Source: Alkalicoccus halolimnae
GTDB taxonomy: Bacteria; Bacillota; Bacilli; Bacillales; Salisediminibacteriaceae
DNA: 64,000 bases
Direction: 5' to 3'
Assembly (NCBI RefSeq): GCF_008014775.2
Contig: NZ_CP144914.1
Location: forward strand, 1 to 64,000
Position numbers and translations under genes: made by a program. The notes beneath the pieces were generated by a model that was not told the origin of the DNA, did not search any database, and worked only from the letters and a program-made list of their open reading frames with translations. The stretch's first letter is position 1. Each line of letters starts with the position of its first letter. Shown here piece after piece: positions 12,921 to 28,283 of this stretch.

Positions 12921-13237
12921 AAGGAGCTCGAGTAAGCTCACTTATCGATTCCTTCCTTTCGTTCTTTTGTTTAGTTTTGAGAGGGTTAACACCTCTCGGC
13001 CGGCTCTTTTTTTTCGGCTTTCTTCTGCTTGGCGGAAGGAAGAAAGGAAAGAAAAAGACGGTCCGCAAGCCTCTGTCCTTTGAAAACTGGATAACGTAAT
13101 GTATGAACAATCAATCACCGGAAACAAGGTCTATTGGTCCGGGGTCCGCCCCGTGACGAAGAAACGAGTTTCCGAGTGTCTTAGAATATCGCCAAGACGA
13201 TCGAATGACGTCCACTGCCTCCCTCAGGGGGGCAGCT
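12921..13237 (+). other. 16S-23S spacer 1, without tRNA genes
   Basis: 317 bases. A second boxA-like GTCCTTTGAAAACTGG lies near 13075-13090, preceding the 23S gene. There is no tRNA-Ile or tRNA-Ala, unlike the matching B. subtilis operons. It differs from spacer 2 at only a few bases and one single-base indel. Confidence 0.85.
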
Positions 13238-16183
<2,946 letters not shown>

Positions 16184-16311
16184 AAAAAAGAAGATAATTC
16201 GACGACACCGATTGAAGGGTTCATACACCCCCGTTATCCAGTTTTGAGTGGACAGCTCCAGTACCCGAAACGGCCGTCAGGCGCGCTTGTGGGGAAACCA
16301 AAACCAAAAAA

Positions 16312-16429
<118 letters not shown>

Positions 16430-16433
16430 ACCC

Positions 16434-16467
16434 GGCACGCAGCCCCTGAGCTGCGTGCTTTTTTGTA
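16434..16467 (+). terminator. Terminator of rRNA operon 1
   Basis: Stem GCACGCAGC with GCTGCGTGC, loop CCCTGA, followed by TTTTTTG. It sits immediately after 5S and is identical to the operon 2 terminator. Confidence 0.92.
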
Positions 16468-18398
<1,931 letters not shown>

Positions 18399-18417
18399 TA
18401 ATTTACTTGATTTGACG

Positions 18418-18447
18418 TAGATAGGGGTTTCCCCTATCTATTTTTTT
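18418..18447 (+). terminator. Terminator of guaB
   Basis: Perfect 10-bp stem TAGATAGGGG/CCCCTATCTA with loop TTT, followed by TTTTTTT, 20 bases after the guaB stop. Confidence 0.93.
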
Positions 18448-18539
18448 ATAGGCGGATATGGTAAAATACCGCTTGTATGTTTAGTCAATCAGCACGACGG
18501 TTTTACATAGATTGTGTCAAATTGGGGAGAGATGAACAG

Positions 18540-19901
18540 ATGATAAGAAAGACTGGGATTGCTGCAGCAGGAACGATAATTTTAGCGGGAATATTTTCTT
18601 CAGCTTTACCGGCTGCTGCGTATGAACCGTCGGTGGATACGGTAATTCTTGCTGATGCAGAAACGGGAGAAGTACTTTATGAGCAGAATTCCGAGGTACC
18701 GCTTCCTCCGGCAAGTATGACAAAAATGATGACGGAATACTTGATTTTGGAAGCTGTCGAAAATGGGGACATCTCGTGGGACGATCAGGTATCCGTGAAC
18801 GACTTTTTAGCTTCCTTGTCTCATAATCGTTCCCTGTCCAACGTAATGATGCGCACAGATGAAACGTATACCGTGGAAGAACTGTATGAATCGGTAGCTA
18901 TTTATTCTGCTAATGCCTCTGCGATGGCCCTCACAGAACATATTTCAGGTTCTGAAGGAGCCTTTGTGGAAATGATGAACGAGCGCGGAAAAGAAATCGG
19001 CATGGGTGATCTGCTCCGGGAAGAAGGAGCAGAAGAGAATATGGAAAATTTAGAAGAGATCGCAGCTGCTGAGCTCGGAGATTTTCAGTTTGTTAATTCT
19101 ACAGGGCTTCCTAACCGGCTGCTCGAAGGAAGCCATCCGGAAGGAACGTCGGAAGAAGAGGATAACTATATGTCCGCCCGTGCCTCAGCGACCCTTGCCT
19201 ATCACCTTGTGAAGGATTATCCGGAGGTGCTGGATTCCGCGAGTATTCCGCAGCAAGCGTTTCGGGAAGGTTCTGCGGATGAGATTTTAATGCAGAACTG
19301 GAACTGGATGCTTGAAGGAACACAGTATGAGGATCTGGATTACGAATACGTAGACGGTTTGAAGACCGGGTATACGGAAGCGGCTGGCTTCACGTTTACC
19401 GGTACAGCTGAAAAAGATGGACAGCGCTTTGTGAGCGTCGTTATGGGTGCCGACTCGGAAGCTCACCGTTTCCGTGAAACAGAAGAGATCATGGAATGGG
19501 CATTTGATAACTTCCAGGAAGAAGAAATTTTCCCGGGAAATATGACGCTGGATTCCCATGAAACCGTGCCGGTAAGCAAAGGGGAAGAAGAAGAAACGGC
19601 AGTCGTCACGGCAGAGAGTGTCTCTAAAATGACAATGGACGGCGGAGAGGACAGTTATTCCTACCGGGTGGAACTCGATGAAGAGCTGCTGAATGAAGAT
19701 GGAGAACTGGAAGCTCCGGTAGAGGAAGGCGATGTCGTAGGAGAGATGGTTGTGGAATACGATGGAGAGCGGGACATTTCCTATCTCGGTGAACAGGAGA
19801 ATACTTCAGTGGATATCGTGGCCGCAGAGTCGGTGGAAAGAGCCGGCTTCTTCAGTCTGACGATGCGAAATATCAGTTCATTCTTCTCCGGTCTTTTTTA
19901 G
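18540..19901 (+). CDS. dacA: D-alanyl-D-alanine carboxypeptidase (PBP5 family)
   Basis: A low-molecular-weight penicillin-binding protein that trims the terminal D-Ala from peptidoglycan stem peptides outside the membrane. Active-site motifs are complete: SMTK with Ser59 and Lys62, SAN at 123-125, KTG at 275-277. A signal peptide (about 1-27, ending ALPAAA) and a C-terminal amphipathic helix (FFSLTMRNISSFFSGLF) fit secretion and membrane anchoring. The mature protein is very acidic. The ATG at 18540 is preferred over an upstream frame because the signal peptide begins here. GGGGAG lies about 11 bases upstream, and a tiny ATG-AAC-AGA-TGA frame overlaps the start by ATGA. It follows guaB as in B. 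subtilis. Confidence 0.95.
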   Translation: MIRKTGIAAAGTIILAGIFSSALPAAAYEPSVDTVILADAETGEVLYEQNSEVPLPPASMTKMMTEYLILEAVENGDISWDDQVSVNDFLASLSHNRSLSNVMMRTDETYTVEELYESVAIYSANASAMALTEHISGSEGAFVEMMNERGKEIGMGDLLREEGAEENMENLEEIAAAELGDFQFVNSTGLPNRLLEGSHPEGTSEEEDNYMSARASATLAYHLVKDYPEVLDSASIPQQAFREGSADEILMQNWNWMLEGTQYEDLDYEYVDGLKTGYTEAAGFTFTGTAEKDGQRFVSVVMGADSEAHRFRETEEIMEWAFDNFQEEEIFPGNMTLDSHETVPVSKGEEEETAVVTAESVSKMTMDGGEDSYSYRVELDEELLNEDGELEAPVEEGDVVGEMVVEYDGERDISYLGEQENTSVDIVAAESVERAGFFSLTMRNISSFFSGLF

Positions 19902-20184
19902 AAAGCAGTTTTTTACAAACATAATAGTTGAGGAAAAGTACTTTATCCTGTTTCTTAATCTCAGGAGAAATTGTTTTGGCCTTGTTGAACCCATGCTTTT
20001 AAAGCAGAAAAGTTGAAGCGGCGGGGTTTATGTGTTAGTATTTATCGTCGAGGCAGTTGTTGAAGAACTTTTTTATAATCTAAGAAATTTACTGTTACGA
20101 AGACGAACAGATTCGTTATAATATAAGAGGAATGTAGGAACAGGGTCAGATAAAATAGAAGTTATAGGCTGAAAGGGGATTATT

Positions 20185-21072
20185 ATGGAAAAACGTACAG
20201 GTACTGAGCGAGTCAAACGAGGAATGGCAGAAATGCAAAAAGGCGGCGTCATTATGGACGTTATTAACGCTGAACAGGCTAAAATTGCAGAGGAAGCCGG
20301 AGCTGTAGCCGTTATGGCTCTTGAGCGCGTTCCTTCAGACATCCGTGCCGCAGGCGGAGTAGCAAGAATGGCAGACCCTACAATTGTAGAAGAAGTCCGC
20401 GATGCCGTATCCATTCCGGTCATGGCCAAAGCACGTATCGGTCATATCGTAGAAGCGCGCCTGCTTGAAGCACTTGGAGTCGACTATATCGATGAGAGTG
20501 AAGTCCTTACTCCTGCTGACGAAGTTTTTCATTTAAATAAGAGCGACTATACGGTTCCATTTGTATGCGGCGCAAAAGATTTAGGTGAAGCAACGCGACG
20601 TATGGGAGAAGGTGCTTCCATGCTTCGTACAAAAGGAGAGCCAGGTACAGGAAATATCGTAGAAGCAGTACGCCATCAGCGTCTTATTCAATCCCAGGTG
20701 CGCAAAGTACTCGGAATGTCTGACGATGAGCTGATGACGGAAGCGAAAAACCTGGGAGCTCCTTTCCATATTCTTCAGGAAATTCGTGAAGCAGGACGTC
20801 TTCCAGTCGTTAACTTTGCGGCGGGGGGCATTGCTACACCGGCGGATGCTGCTCTCATGATGCAGCTTGGATCAGACGGAGTATTCGTCGGTTCCGGAAT
20901 TTTCAAATCAGATAACCCGGCTAAATTCGGCCGTGCGATTGTTGAAGCAACCACACACTACAATGACTTTGCTCTTATTGCTGAGTTGTCCAAAAATCTT
21001 GGTGTGGCGATGAAAGGGATTGAAATCTCTTCACTGGAATCTAAAGACCGCATGCAGGACCGCGGCTGGTAA
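20185..21072 (+). CDS. pdxS: Pyridoxal 5'-phosphate synthase lyase subunit PdxS
   Basis: PdxS condenses ribose 5-phosphate, glyceraldehyde 3-phosphate and PdxT-supplied ammonia into pyridoxal 5'-phosphate. The 295-residue (beta/alpha)8 barrel is nearly invariant in the family. It shows [21 protein letters not shown], the ribose-binding lysine in [10 protein letters not shown] and the phosphate-binding [20 protein letters not shown] good ribosome-binding site (AAAGGGG) precedes ATG 20185. pdxT starts 36 bases after its stop, so the two form an operon. A TATAAT at 20117-20122 is the likely -10 box, with a poor -35 box. Confidence 0.98.
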   Translation: MEKRTGTERVKRGMAEMQKGGVIMDVINAEQAKIAEEAGAVAVMALERVPSDIRAAGGVARMADPTIVEEVRDAVSIPVMAKARIGHIVEARLLEALGVDYIDESEVLTPADEVFHLNKSDYTVPFVCGAKDLGEATRRMGEGASMLRTKGEPGTGNIVEAVRHQRLIQSQVRKVLGMSDDELMTEAKNLGAPFHILQEIREAGRLPVVNFAAGGIATPADAALMMQLGSDGVFVGSGIFKSDNPAKFGRAIVEATTHYNDFALIAELSKNLGVAMKGIEISSLESKDRMQDRGW

Positions 21073-21108
21073 TTTTTTTAGGGGAAAAGAAAAAAGAGGT
21101 GGTTGAAA

Positions 21109-21702
21109 ATGATTAACATTGGAGTATTGGCCCTTCAGGGAGCTATCCGTGAACATGTCCGTGCCCTTGAGGCACCGGATGTGAACATTATTGTTGTGAA
21201 GAAAGCCGAGCAGCTCGAAGAACTGGACGGACTCGTTTTCCCCGGTGGAGAAAGTACGACGATGCGCCGCCTCATTAATTTATACGGTTTTTATGAGCCG
21301 TTAAAGCATTTTGCAAGAGCGGGAAAGCCGATTTTTGGAACATGCGCCGGAGCCATTTTAATGGCGAGAGAAATTACCGGCCAGCCGGAGCCGCACCTGT
21401 CCATTATGGATATGGAAGTGGAAAGAAATGCTTTCGGACGGCAGCGGGAAAGCTTTGAAGCGATTCTGCCTATGAATTATGTAGGAGAAGATGTGGAGTC
21501 GGTATTCATCCGTGCTCCTATTATCCGCAGTGTCGGACCGAACGTGGAAGTTCTTGCCGAGTACGAAGGAGAAATCGTTGCTGCACAGGAAGGACTGTTT
21601 TTAGCCTGTTCCTTTCACCCGGAGCTGACGGACGACAATCGTTTTCATCAGTATTTCGTCCAGCTCGTAAGGGAGTCACTGACAGTGGCAGCAGCAGAAT
21701 AG
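21109..21702 (+). CDS. pdxT: Pyridoxal 5'-phosphate synthase glutaminase subunit PdxT
   Basis: PdxT hydrolyses glutamine and channels ammonia to PdxS. It is a 197-residue class I glutamine amidotransferase with the GGES oxyanion motif, the nucleophile cysteine in FGTCAGAI and the catalytic His-Glu pair in FHPEL near the C-terminus. The ATG at 21109 is preferred over TTG 21103, because GAGGTGG ends at 21102 and gives normal spacing only for the ATG. The serS T-box leader begins just after the stop. Confidence 0.97.
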   Translation: MINIGVLALQGAIREHVRALEAPDVNIIVVKKAEQLEELDGLVFPGGESTTMRRLINLYGFYEPLKHFARAGKPIFGTCAGAILMAREITGQPEPHLSIMDMEVERNAFGRQRESFEAILPMNYVGEDVESVFIRAPIIRSVGPNVEVLAEYEGEIVAAQEGLFLACSFHPELTDDNRFHQYFVQLVRESLTVAAAE

Positions 21703-21710
21703 CTATCGCG

Positions 21711-21935
21711 ATGACAGGAAATAGTAGCGGAAGACCTTTCTCACAGAGAGCCGGTGGCAGCTGAAAACCGGCGGAAGGTTCAGTGAATCCATCCTGGAGC
21801 ATGAAGGTGATGAACTTTTCCGGTTTCCTGCCGTTATCAGGATAAAGGGGAAAGAGTTTCGGACTCTTTAACCAGGGTGGTATCGCGGTGAAAGCCGTCC
21901 CTGAACGCTATGCGTTCGGGGACGGCTTTTTTTAT
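21711..21935 (+). promoter_or_regulatory. T-box riboswitch of serS
   Basis: The conserved T-box segment AGGGTGGTATCGCGG is at 21874-21888. A strong terminator stem AAAGCCGTCCC/GGGACGGCTTT with a T-run follows at 21891-21934. The 5' half has the AGGAAATAGTA element and stem I. A likely specifier codon is TCC (Ser) at 21788-21790. T-box leaders sense uncharged tRNA and read through the terminator when it accumulates, so serS should be induced by serine starvation. No promoter between pdxT and the leader was clear. Confidence 0.9.
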
Positions 21936-22028
21936 TAGATTATTTAATGTCTGATGTTATTTTAAAGAGCATATGCCCGCGGAGAAAGCTTTCGGGCTGC
22001 CTGACGTCCGGGAGGATTCTCCCGATAA

Positions 22029-23396
<1,368 letters not shown>

Positions 23397-23408
23397 ATTA
23401 TTGATAGT

Positions 23409-23447
23409 ACAGCCGTACTTTTCTAAGGAAAAGTACGGCTGTTTTTA
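23409..23447 (+). terminator. Terminator of serS
   Basis: A 15-bp stem ACAGCCGTACTTTTC/GAAAAGTACGGCTGT with loop TAAG, then TTTTTAT. Confidence 0.92.
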
Positions 23448-24352
23448 TATATATACATAAGAAGATTTTTTCAGCCATACTCAACAAACTAAATCAGATA
23501 ATATTTTCTGCATGAATCAACTTCCTATGTACTTGTTCCAGTCACATATACGAATATCTCTAACACATTCTATCCTAAAGTCCGTATCTAAAATTGACCG
23601 CAGGGAAAGACTTCCTCTCTATCGGCAGTCATCTGTCTTATTCGGTTTTTACAGGATGAATTTCCACTATGAAATTTGTTTGCATCCTTCAGGAAAATAG
23701 AAAACCAGCGCTGGAACAATTGCTTTTAATTTATGAGAGTAAACAGCATAATGAATATCCATTCATATATGGACTGTTTGCAGAAATGATACAGGAAGAA
23801 TTTCAAAGAAAACACACCATTGGAGCGAACGTAAAAACGCCCCCATATGTTGGGGCGCAACGATTAAAAGCATTAATGCATAACTGCATTAAAGTATTGA
23901 AAAAAGTGAAAATCTTTGTAAGAAAATCTGTGAAAACGGTATACTTTTATGGAAATGGATGTTTATAATACATGGTGGAAGGCTTCTTACATGAGGGGGC
24001 TAAGAAAGGCATACCAACTAAGTGAGCGCTCATTCATAGTTCCTTAAAAACCGGGAAGTTAGGACGTTGGTCGCTGTTTATAAAGGAATTTACATGATAT
24101 ACTAACTAAACCCTATACTAAAATAATGTAAATTTTCTCAATAATTAGCTTATTACATTAATTCCTCACTTCATTCAGCTATAAAAGTCCTTCGTCTCTC
24201 TAAAAAAATACTTTACATTCCTTAGTCTGACAATTAAAATAATTATAATACATAGCATAAAAGTTTCGTTCCTCTGGGGATACGGGGAAGTATGAAATCC
24301 CCTTTTTTTAATCTTTACTATTTTCAGAAAATATTGAAGGGTTTGATATCCT
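23448..24352. other. Mostly non-coding stretch before the opp operon
   Basis: About 900 A+T-rich bases. B. subtilis has tRNA-Ser, dck, dgk and yaaH between serS and tadA, and none of these is seen. It holds one doubtful reading frame (23669-23968). Near 24284-24308 a short GGGGA/TCCCC hairpin with TTTTTTT could be a weak attenuator upstream of oppD. Confidence 0.55.
23669..23968 (+). CDS. Doubtful small protein, unrecognised
   Basis: A 99-residue frame from ATG 23669. The first 60 residues look protein-like (QLLLIYESKQHNEYPFIYGLFAEMIQEEF). The rest is basic and ends KTVYFYGNGCL. There is no good ribosome-binding site (only ACAGGATG further upstream) and I do not recognise a family. Part of the frame coincides with a DNA hairpin (CGCCCCCATATGTTGGGGCG near 23838-23859). 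It could be a gene remnant. Confidence 0.25.
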   Translation: MKFVCILQENRKPALEQLLLIYESKQHNEYPFIYGLFAEMIQEEFQRKHTIGANVKTPPYVGAQRLKALMHNCIKVLKKVKIFVRKSVKTVYFYGNGCL

Positions 24353-25363
24353 ATGAGCAGCCAAGACGCACTTCTTGAGATTAACAATTTACATACAGGA
24401 TTCACAATCGATGGGAAGGTTCACCACGCAGTAAAGGATGTTTCTTTCTCGGTAAAGCCGAAAGAGGTCGTCTGCGTTGTAGGAGAGTCAGGCTGTGGGA
24501 AAAGCGTGATGTCACTTTCTATCATGGATCTTCTGCCAAAACATAATGGGAAAGTGGATAAAGGGGAAATACTCTTTGAAGGGAAAGACCTCGTTCCTCT
24601 ATCCGGGAAAGAAATGAATAAAATCCGCGGCAAAGATATCAGCATGATTTTTCAGGAACCGATGACCGCACTCAACCCGGTTTTAACGATCGGTTACCAG
24701 CTTGATGAAGTACTCATTAACCATACAAACACGACGAAAGAAGAAATCCGTAAGAAAAGTATTTCTCTCTTAAACCAGGTCGGGATTTCCCGGTCCGATC
24801 AAATTGTTAATGAGTATCCGCACCAGCTTTCCGGCGGAATGCGGCAGCGGGTAATGATTGCGATGGCGATTGCCTGTCAGCCGAAACTGCTTATTGCTGA
24901 TGAGCCGACGACAGCGCTTGATGTGACAGTTCAGGCACAGATCCTCGAACTGATTGCAAAGATTCAGGAGGAAGTAGGAATGGCGATGCTGCTGATTACT
25001 CACGACCTTGGTGTTGTCGCGGAAATTGCGGACAGAGTCGTTGTTATGTATGCCGGTCAGGTAGTGGAGGATACGGACGTAGACAGCCTCTTCTATAATC
25101 CCCAGCACCCGTACACGCAGTCCCTGCTCGATTCGATTCCGCGCATGGATGAAAAGAGAGAAGTGCTGAATACGATTAAAGGGATCGTGCCTTCTTTGAA
25201 AAACATGCCTGAAAAAGGCTGTCGATTTGTAGAACGCTGTCCGAGAGCGATGCCTGAGTGTGCGGAAATTGATCCGCTGCTTGCGGAAACTGAAAAAGGA
25301 CATGCCGTCCGCTGCATCCTTTACGATGCCAGTCATCCTGAAAAAAGAGCGGAGGTTCAGTAA
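24353..25363 (+). CDS. oppD: Oligopeptide ABC transporter ATP-binding protein (OppD-type)
   Basis: One of two ATPases that drive peptide import through the OppB-OppC channel. The 336-residue protein has Walker A GESGCGKS, the signature LSGGMRQR, Walker B LLIADEPTTALD and the switch histidine in LLITHDLG. The C-terminal oligopeptide/dipeptide extension has cysteines (GCRFVERCPRAMPEC) that in related proteins can bind an iron-sulfur cluster. The stop overlaps the oppF start by one base (TAATG), which suggests translational coupling. It is the first gene of the opp operon. Confidence 0.95.
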   Translation: MSSQDALLEINNLHTGFTIDGKVHHAVKDVSFSVKPKEVVCVVGESGCGKSVMSLSIMDLLPKHNGKVDKGEILFEGKDLVPLSGKEMNKIRGKDISMIFQEPMTALNPVLTIGYQLDEVLINHTNTTKEEIRKKSISLLNQVGISRSDQIVNEYPHQLSGGMRQRVMIAMAIACQPKLLIADEPTTALDVTVQAQILELIAKIQEEVGMAMLLITHDLGVVAEIADRVVVMYAGQVVEDTDVDSLFYNPQHPYTQSLLDSIPRMDEKREVLNTIKGIVPSLKNMPEKGCRFVERCPRAMPECAEIDPLLAETEKGHAVRCILYDASHPEKRAEVQ

Positions 25364-26349
25364 TGGTTAACGAAACAACAGAATCCAAGTATCTGCTCGA
25401 GGTCCAGGAGCTGAAAAAATACTATCCGGTTCACGGCGGATTCCTGCGGCGGAAAGTAGGCGATGTTAAAGCCGTTGATAATATCTCACTTGATTTAAAG
25501 CGCGGCGAAACGTTCGGCCTGGTAGGAGAATCGGGTTGCGGAAAATCAACAGCCGGCCGGACTATTACCCGGCTGTTTAAACCGACCGAAGGAAAAATTC
25601 TCTTTGAAGGACGGGATATTACGAAACTGCGGGGTTCCGAACTCCGGGATCTGCGCCAGGATGTGCAGATGGTGTTTCAGGACCCCTATGCTTCGCTTAA
25701 TCCGAAAATGATGGTGGGAAGTATCGTTTCCGAACCGCTCATCAATTATAAAAAAGGCAGTGAGAATTCACTAAAAGAAGAAGTGATAGCTCTGTTAAAG
25801 CGGGTCGGTCTCCCGGAAGATGCTTATTACAAGTATCCGCATGAATTTTCCGGGGGGCAGCGGCAGCGGATCGGAATCGCCCGGGCGCTGGCCCTGAAGC
25901 CGAAACTGATCGTAGCAGATGAGCCGGTATCCGCTCTTGACGTATCCGTCCAGTCTCAGGTGCTCAATCTTTTGAAAGAGCTGCAGCAGGAATTTAATTT
26001 AACGCTTCTCTTTATTGCCCACGATCTCAGCGTTGTCAAACATATGAGTGACCGTATCGGTGTCATGTACCTCGGCAACCTCGTAGAAGTTGCCGATGCG
26101 AATGAAATCTACCGGGATCCTAAGCATCCCTATACGCAGGCGCTCATATCCGCCATTCCGCAGCCCGATCCACGCAACAAAAGTGAACGTGTAATTTTAT
26201 CGGGGGACGTGCCGAGTCCGCAGAACCCGCCGACAGGCTGCCCGTTTCATCCGCGGTGTCCGAAAGTGATGCCGCACTGCAGTGAGGTAAAGCCTGAGTT
26301 GAAGGAGGTGAACCGCGAGCATCGTGTTTCGTGCCTGTTATATGAATAG
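25363..26349 (+). CDS. oppF: Oligopeptide ABC transporter ATP-binding protein (OppF-type)
   Basis: Partner ATPase of OppD. The 328-residue protein has Walker A GESGCGKST, signature FSGGQRQRIGIARAL, Walker B LIVADEPVSALD and the C-terminal oligopeptide extension with GCPFHPRCPKVMPHC. GGAGG ends about 7 bases before ATG 25363. The frame overlaps the oppD stop by one base. A 54-base gap separates it from oppA. Confidence 0.95.
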   Translation: MVNETTESKYLLEVQELKKYYPVHGGFLRRKVGDVKAVDNISLDLKRGETFGLVGESGCGKSTAGRTITRLFKPTEGKILFEGRDITKLRGSELRDLRQDVQMVFQDPYASLNPKMMVGSIVSEPLINYKKGSENSLKEEVIALLKRVGLPEDAYYKYPHEFSGGQRQRIGIARALALKPKLIVADEPVSALDVSVQSQVLNLLKELQQEFNLTLLFIAHDLSVVKHMSDRIGVMYLGNLVEVADANEIYRDPKHPYTQALISAIPQPDPRNKSERVILSGDVPSPQNPPTGCPFHPRCPKVMPHCSEVKPELKEVNREHRVSCLLYE

Positions 26350-26403
26350 GCAGCCGCATTTCAGCAGAACGATATTTTAATTATTCTTAAGGGGGAAAAA
26401 TGA

Positions 26404-28218
26404 ATGAAACGATCTCGTTATTTATTAGGAGCTTCTCTAATTTCCGTAGCACTTGTTGCAACAGCATGTGGGGGGAATGGAGAAGAGAATGCCGATCAGA
26501 ATACAGACGGCGGGAATGAAACAAACGAAACAGCAGAAGGAAACAACGAAGCAGATGACGCGGAAGGCAATACAGAAGAAAATAACAATGCGGAAGCAGA
26601 CGGAGAAGCCCCGCAGGGAGGATCAGTTACATACGGTCATACAGCTCCATTTGCGGGACTGTTCGACTGGGCTTTTTATGAAGGAGCAGATGACAGCTTT
26701 CCGTTGACGATATTTAACGGTGAAGCACTTTATGACGTTTCTTCTGAAACAGATTTTTCACTTGAACCACGCCTTGCCAGCGACTGGGAATGGTCTGACG
26801 ATAACCGGACAGTAACATTTACGCTTGAAGAGGGCGTAATGTGGCATAATGGGGAAGAATTAACAGCAGAGGATTTCGAATTCTCTTATGAAACCATCGC
26901 TCACCCGGACTATGAAGGTCCACGGCTTGCGAACGTGGACCGCATTGTCGGATTTGAAGACTACCGCAATGGGGATTCCGACTCCTTTGAAGGGGTAGAG
27001 GTTATCGACGAGTATACGCTGGAAATTACTTTCGAAGAAGCGCTTGCAAACAACCTGGAAAACCTCTGGCCTTACCCGATGGCAAAAGACCACCTTGAAG
27101 ATATTCCGGTAGCGGAAATGGAAGATGCCCCGGAAATTCGTGAAAATCCGGTAGGACTCGGAGCTTTTGAAGTTTCCAACATCACTCCAGGTGAAACGGT
27201 TGAGTTTACTGCTTTTGAAGACTATTACCGCGGAGAACCAAACCTGGATGAAGTTATTTTCCGAATCGTAGACGGTGCCCAGGCCGGTGAGCTTCTCGCT
27301 CAGGGTGAAGTGGACATCATCGAACTGGAGCCGACACAGGCCAGCCCGCTCGAAGATAACGAGGATGTAACTGTTGAAGAAATTGAAGGTCTTTCCTACA
27401 GCTATCTTGGCTTTAAGCTTGGAGAGTGGAATGCAGAAGAAGAAGTAGTAGAAATGACGAATGAGAAATTTGAGTCCAAGGAACTTCGTCAGGCATTTGC
27501 CCACGCGATTGACCGCGAAGGCATTATCGCCGAGTTCAGCGAAGGCTACGGAAACGTAATCAACGCTCCGGAATCCATTATCCGCTGGTCTTATCCGGAC
27601 GAGTCTTCTCTTAACCAGTACGAGTATGATCCGGAACGCGCGCAGGAGCTCCTGGCCGAAGCAGGCTATGAAGACCAGACAGGCGATGGTTTCGTGGAAA
27701 CACCTGAAGGTGAAGAATTTACAGTGAATTTAGCTGCGATGGATACTCCGGCTGATATTGCAGAGCCGCGTGCGCAGTACATTATCCAGACGCTTCAGGA
27801 TGTAGGAATTAACGCTCAGATTATGGACGGTCAACTTCTTGACTTTAACCTGTTCTATGACCTTGTCGAAGAAGACGATCCGGACATTGATATCTTCCTT
27901 GGTGCATGGGGACTTGCGACAGCAGACCCAGACCCAACCGGCCTTTGGAAATCCACAGACTTCTGGAACTTCCCACGCTGGTACAACGAAGAGTCCGACA
28001 GCCTGATTGAAGAGGGTGTCAGTGAAGAAGCGATTGATCAGGACTATCGCCAGGAAGTTTATCAGGAGTGGCACCAGCTCGTAAACGAAGAGCTTCCGCT
28101 TATTCCGCTCAACTCTCCAATTGACCTTTACGGCATTAACAGTGACGTCGGTGGAGTAACAGTAGATGTGCGCCATGCCGCTGCTGAATCTCATGAATGG
28201 TACGTGGACGAAGAGTAA
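26404..28218 (+). CDS. oppA: Oligopeptide-binding lipoprotein (OppA-type, SBP family 5)
   Basis: The extracytoplasmic peptide receptor of the transporter. The 604-residue protein has a lipoprotein signal peptide with lipobox VATAC, so Cys22 would be lipidated. A low-complexity Asn/Glu/Asp linker of about 45 residues tethers the binding domain (from about residue 70). The protein is unusually acidic throughout, typical of an exposed protein of a halophile. AAGGGGG precedes ATG 26404. The position between the ATPase and permease genes (D-F-A-B-C order) recalls the B. subtilis app operon more than opp. Confidence 0.95.
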   Translation: MKRSRYLLGASLISVALVATACGGNGEENADQNTDGGNETNETAEGNNEADDAEGNTEENNNAEADGEAPQGGSVTYGHTAPFAGLFDWAFYEGADDSFPLTIFNGEALYDVSSETDFSLEPRLASDWEWSDDNRTVTFTLEEGVMWHNGEELTAEDFEFSYETIAHPDYEGPRLANVDRIVGFEDYRNGDSDSFEGVEVIDEYTLEITFEEALANNLENLWPYPMAKDHLEDIPVAEMEDAPEIRENPVGLGAFEVSNITPGETVEFTAFEDYYRGEPNLDEVIFRIVDGAQAGELLAQGEVDIIELEPTQASPLEDNEDVTVEEIEGLSYSYLGFKLGEWNAEEEVVEMTNEKFESKELRQAFAHAIDREGIIAEFSEGYGNVINAPESIIRWSYPDESSLNQYEYDPERAQELLAEAGYEDQTGDGFVETPEGEEFTVNLAAMDTPADIAEPRAQYIIQTLQDVGINAQIMDGQLLDFNLFYDLVEEDDPDIDIFLGAWGLATADPDPTGLWKSTDFWNFPRWYNEESDSLIEEGVSEEAIDQDYRQEVYQEWHQLVNEELPLIPLNSPIDLYGINSDVGGVTVDVRHAAAESHEWYVDEE

Positions 28219-28283
28219 AAAGAGCACCATTTGTTTGTCGGAAAGATAAGGCATCTATTTTGATCTAGCAAGGAGAAATGATC

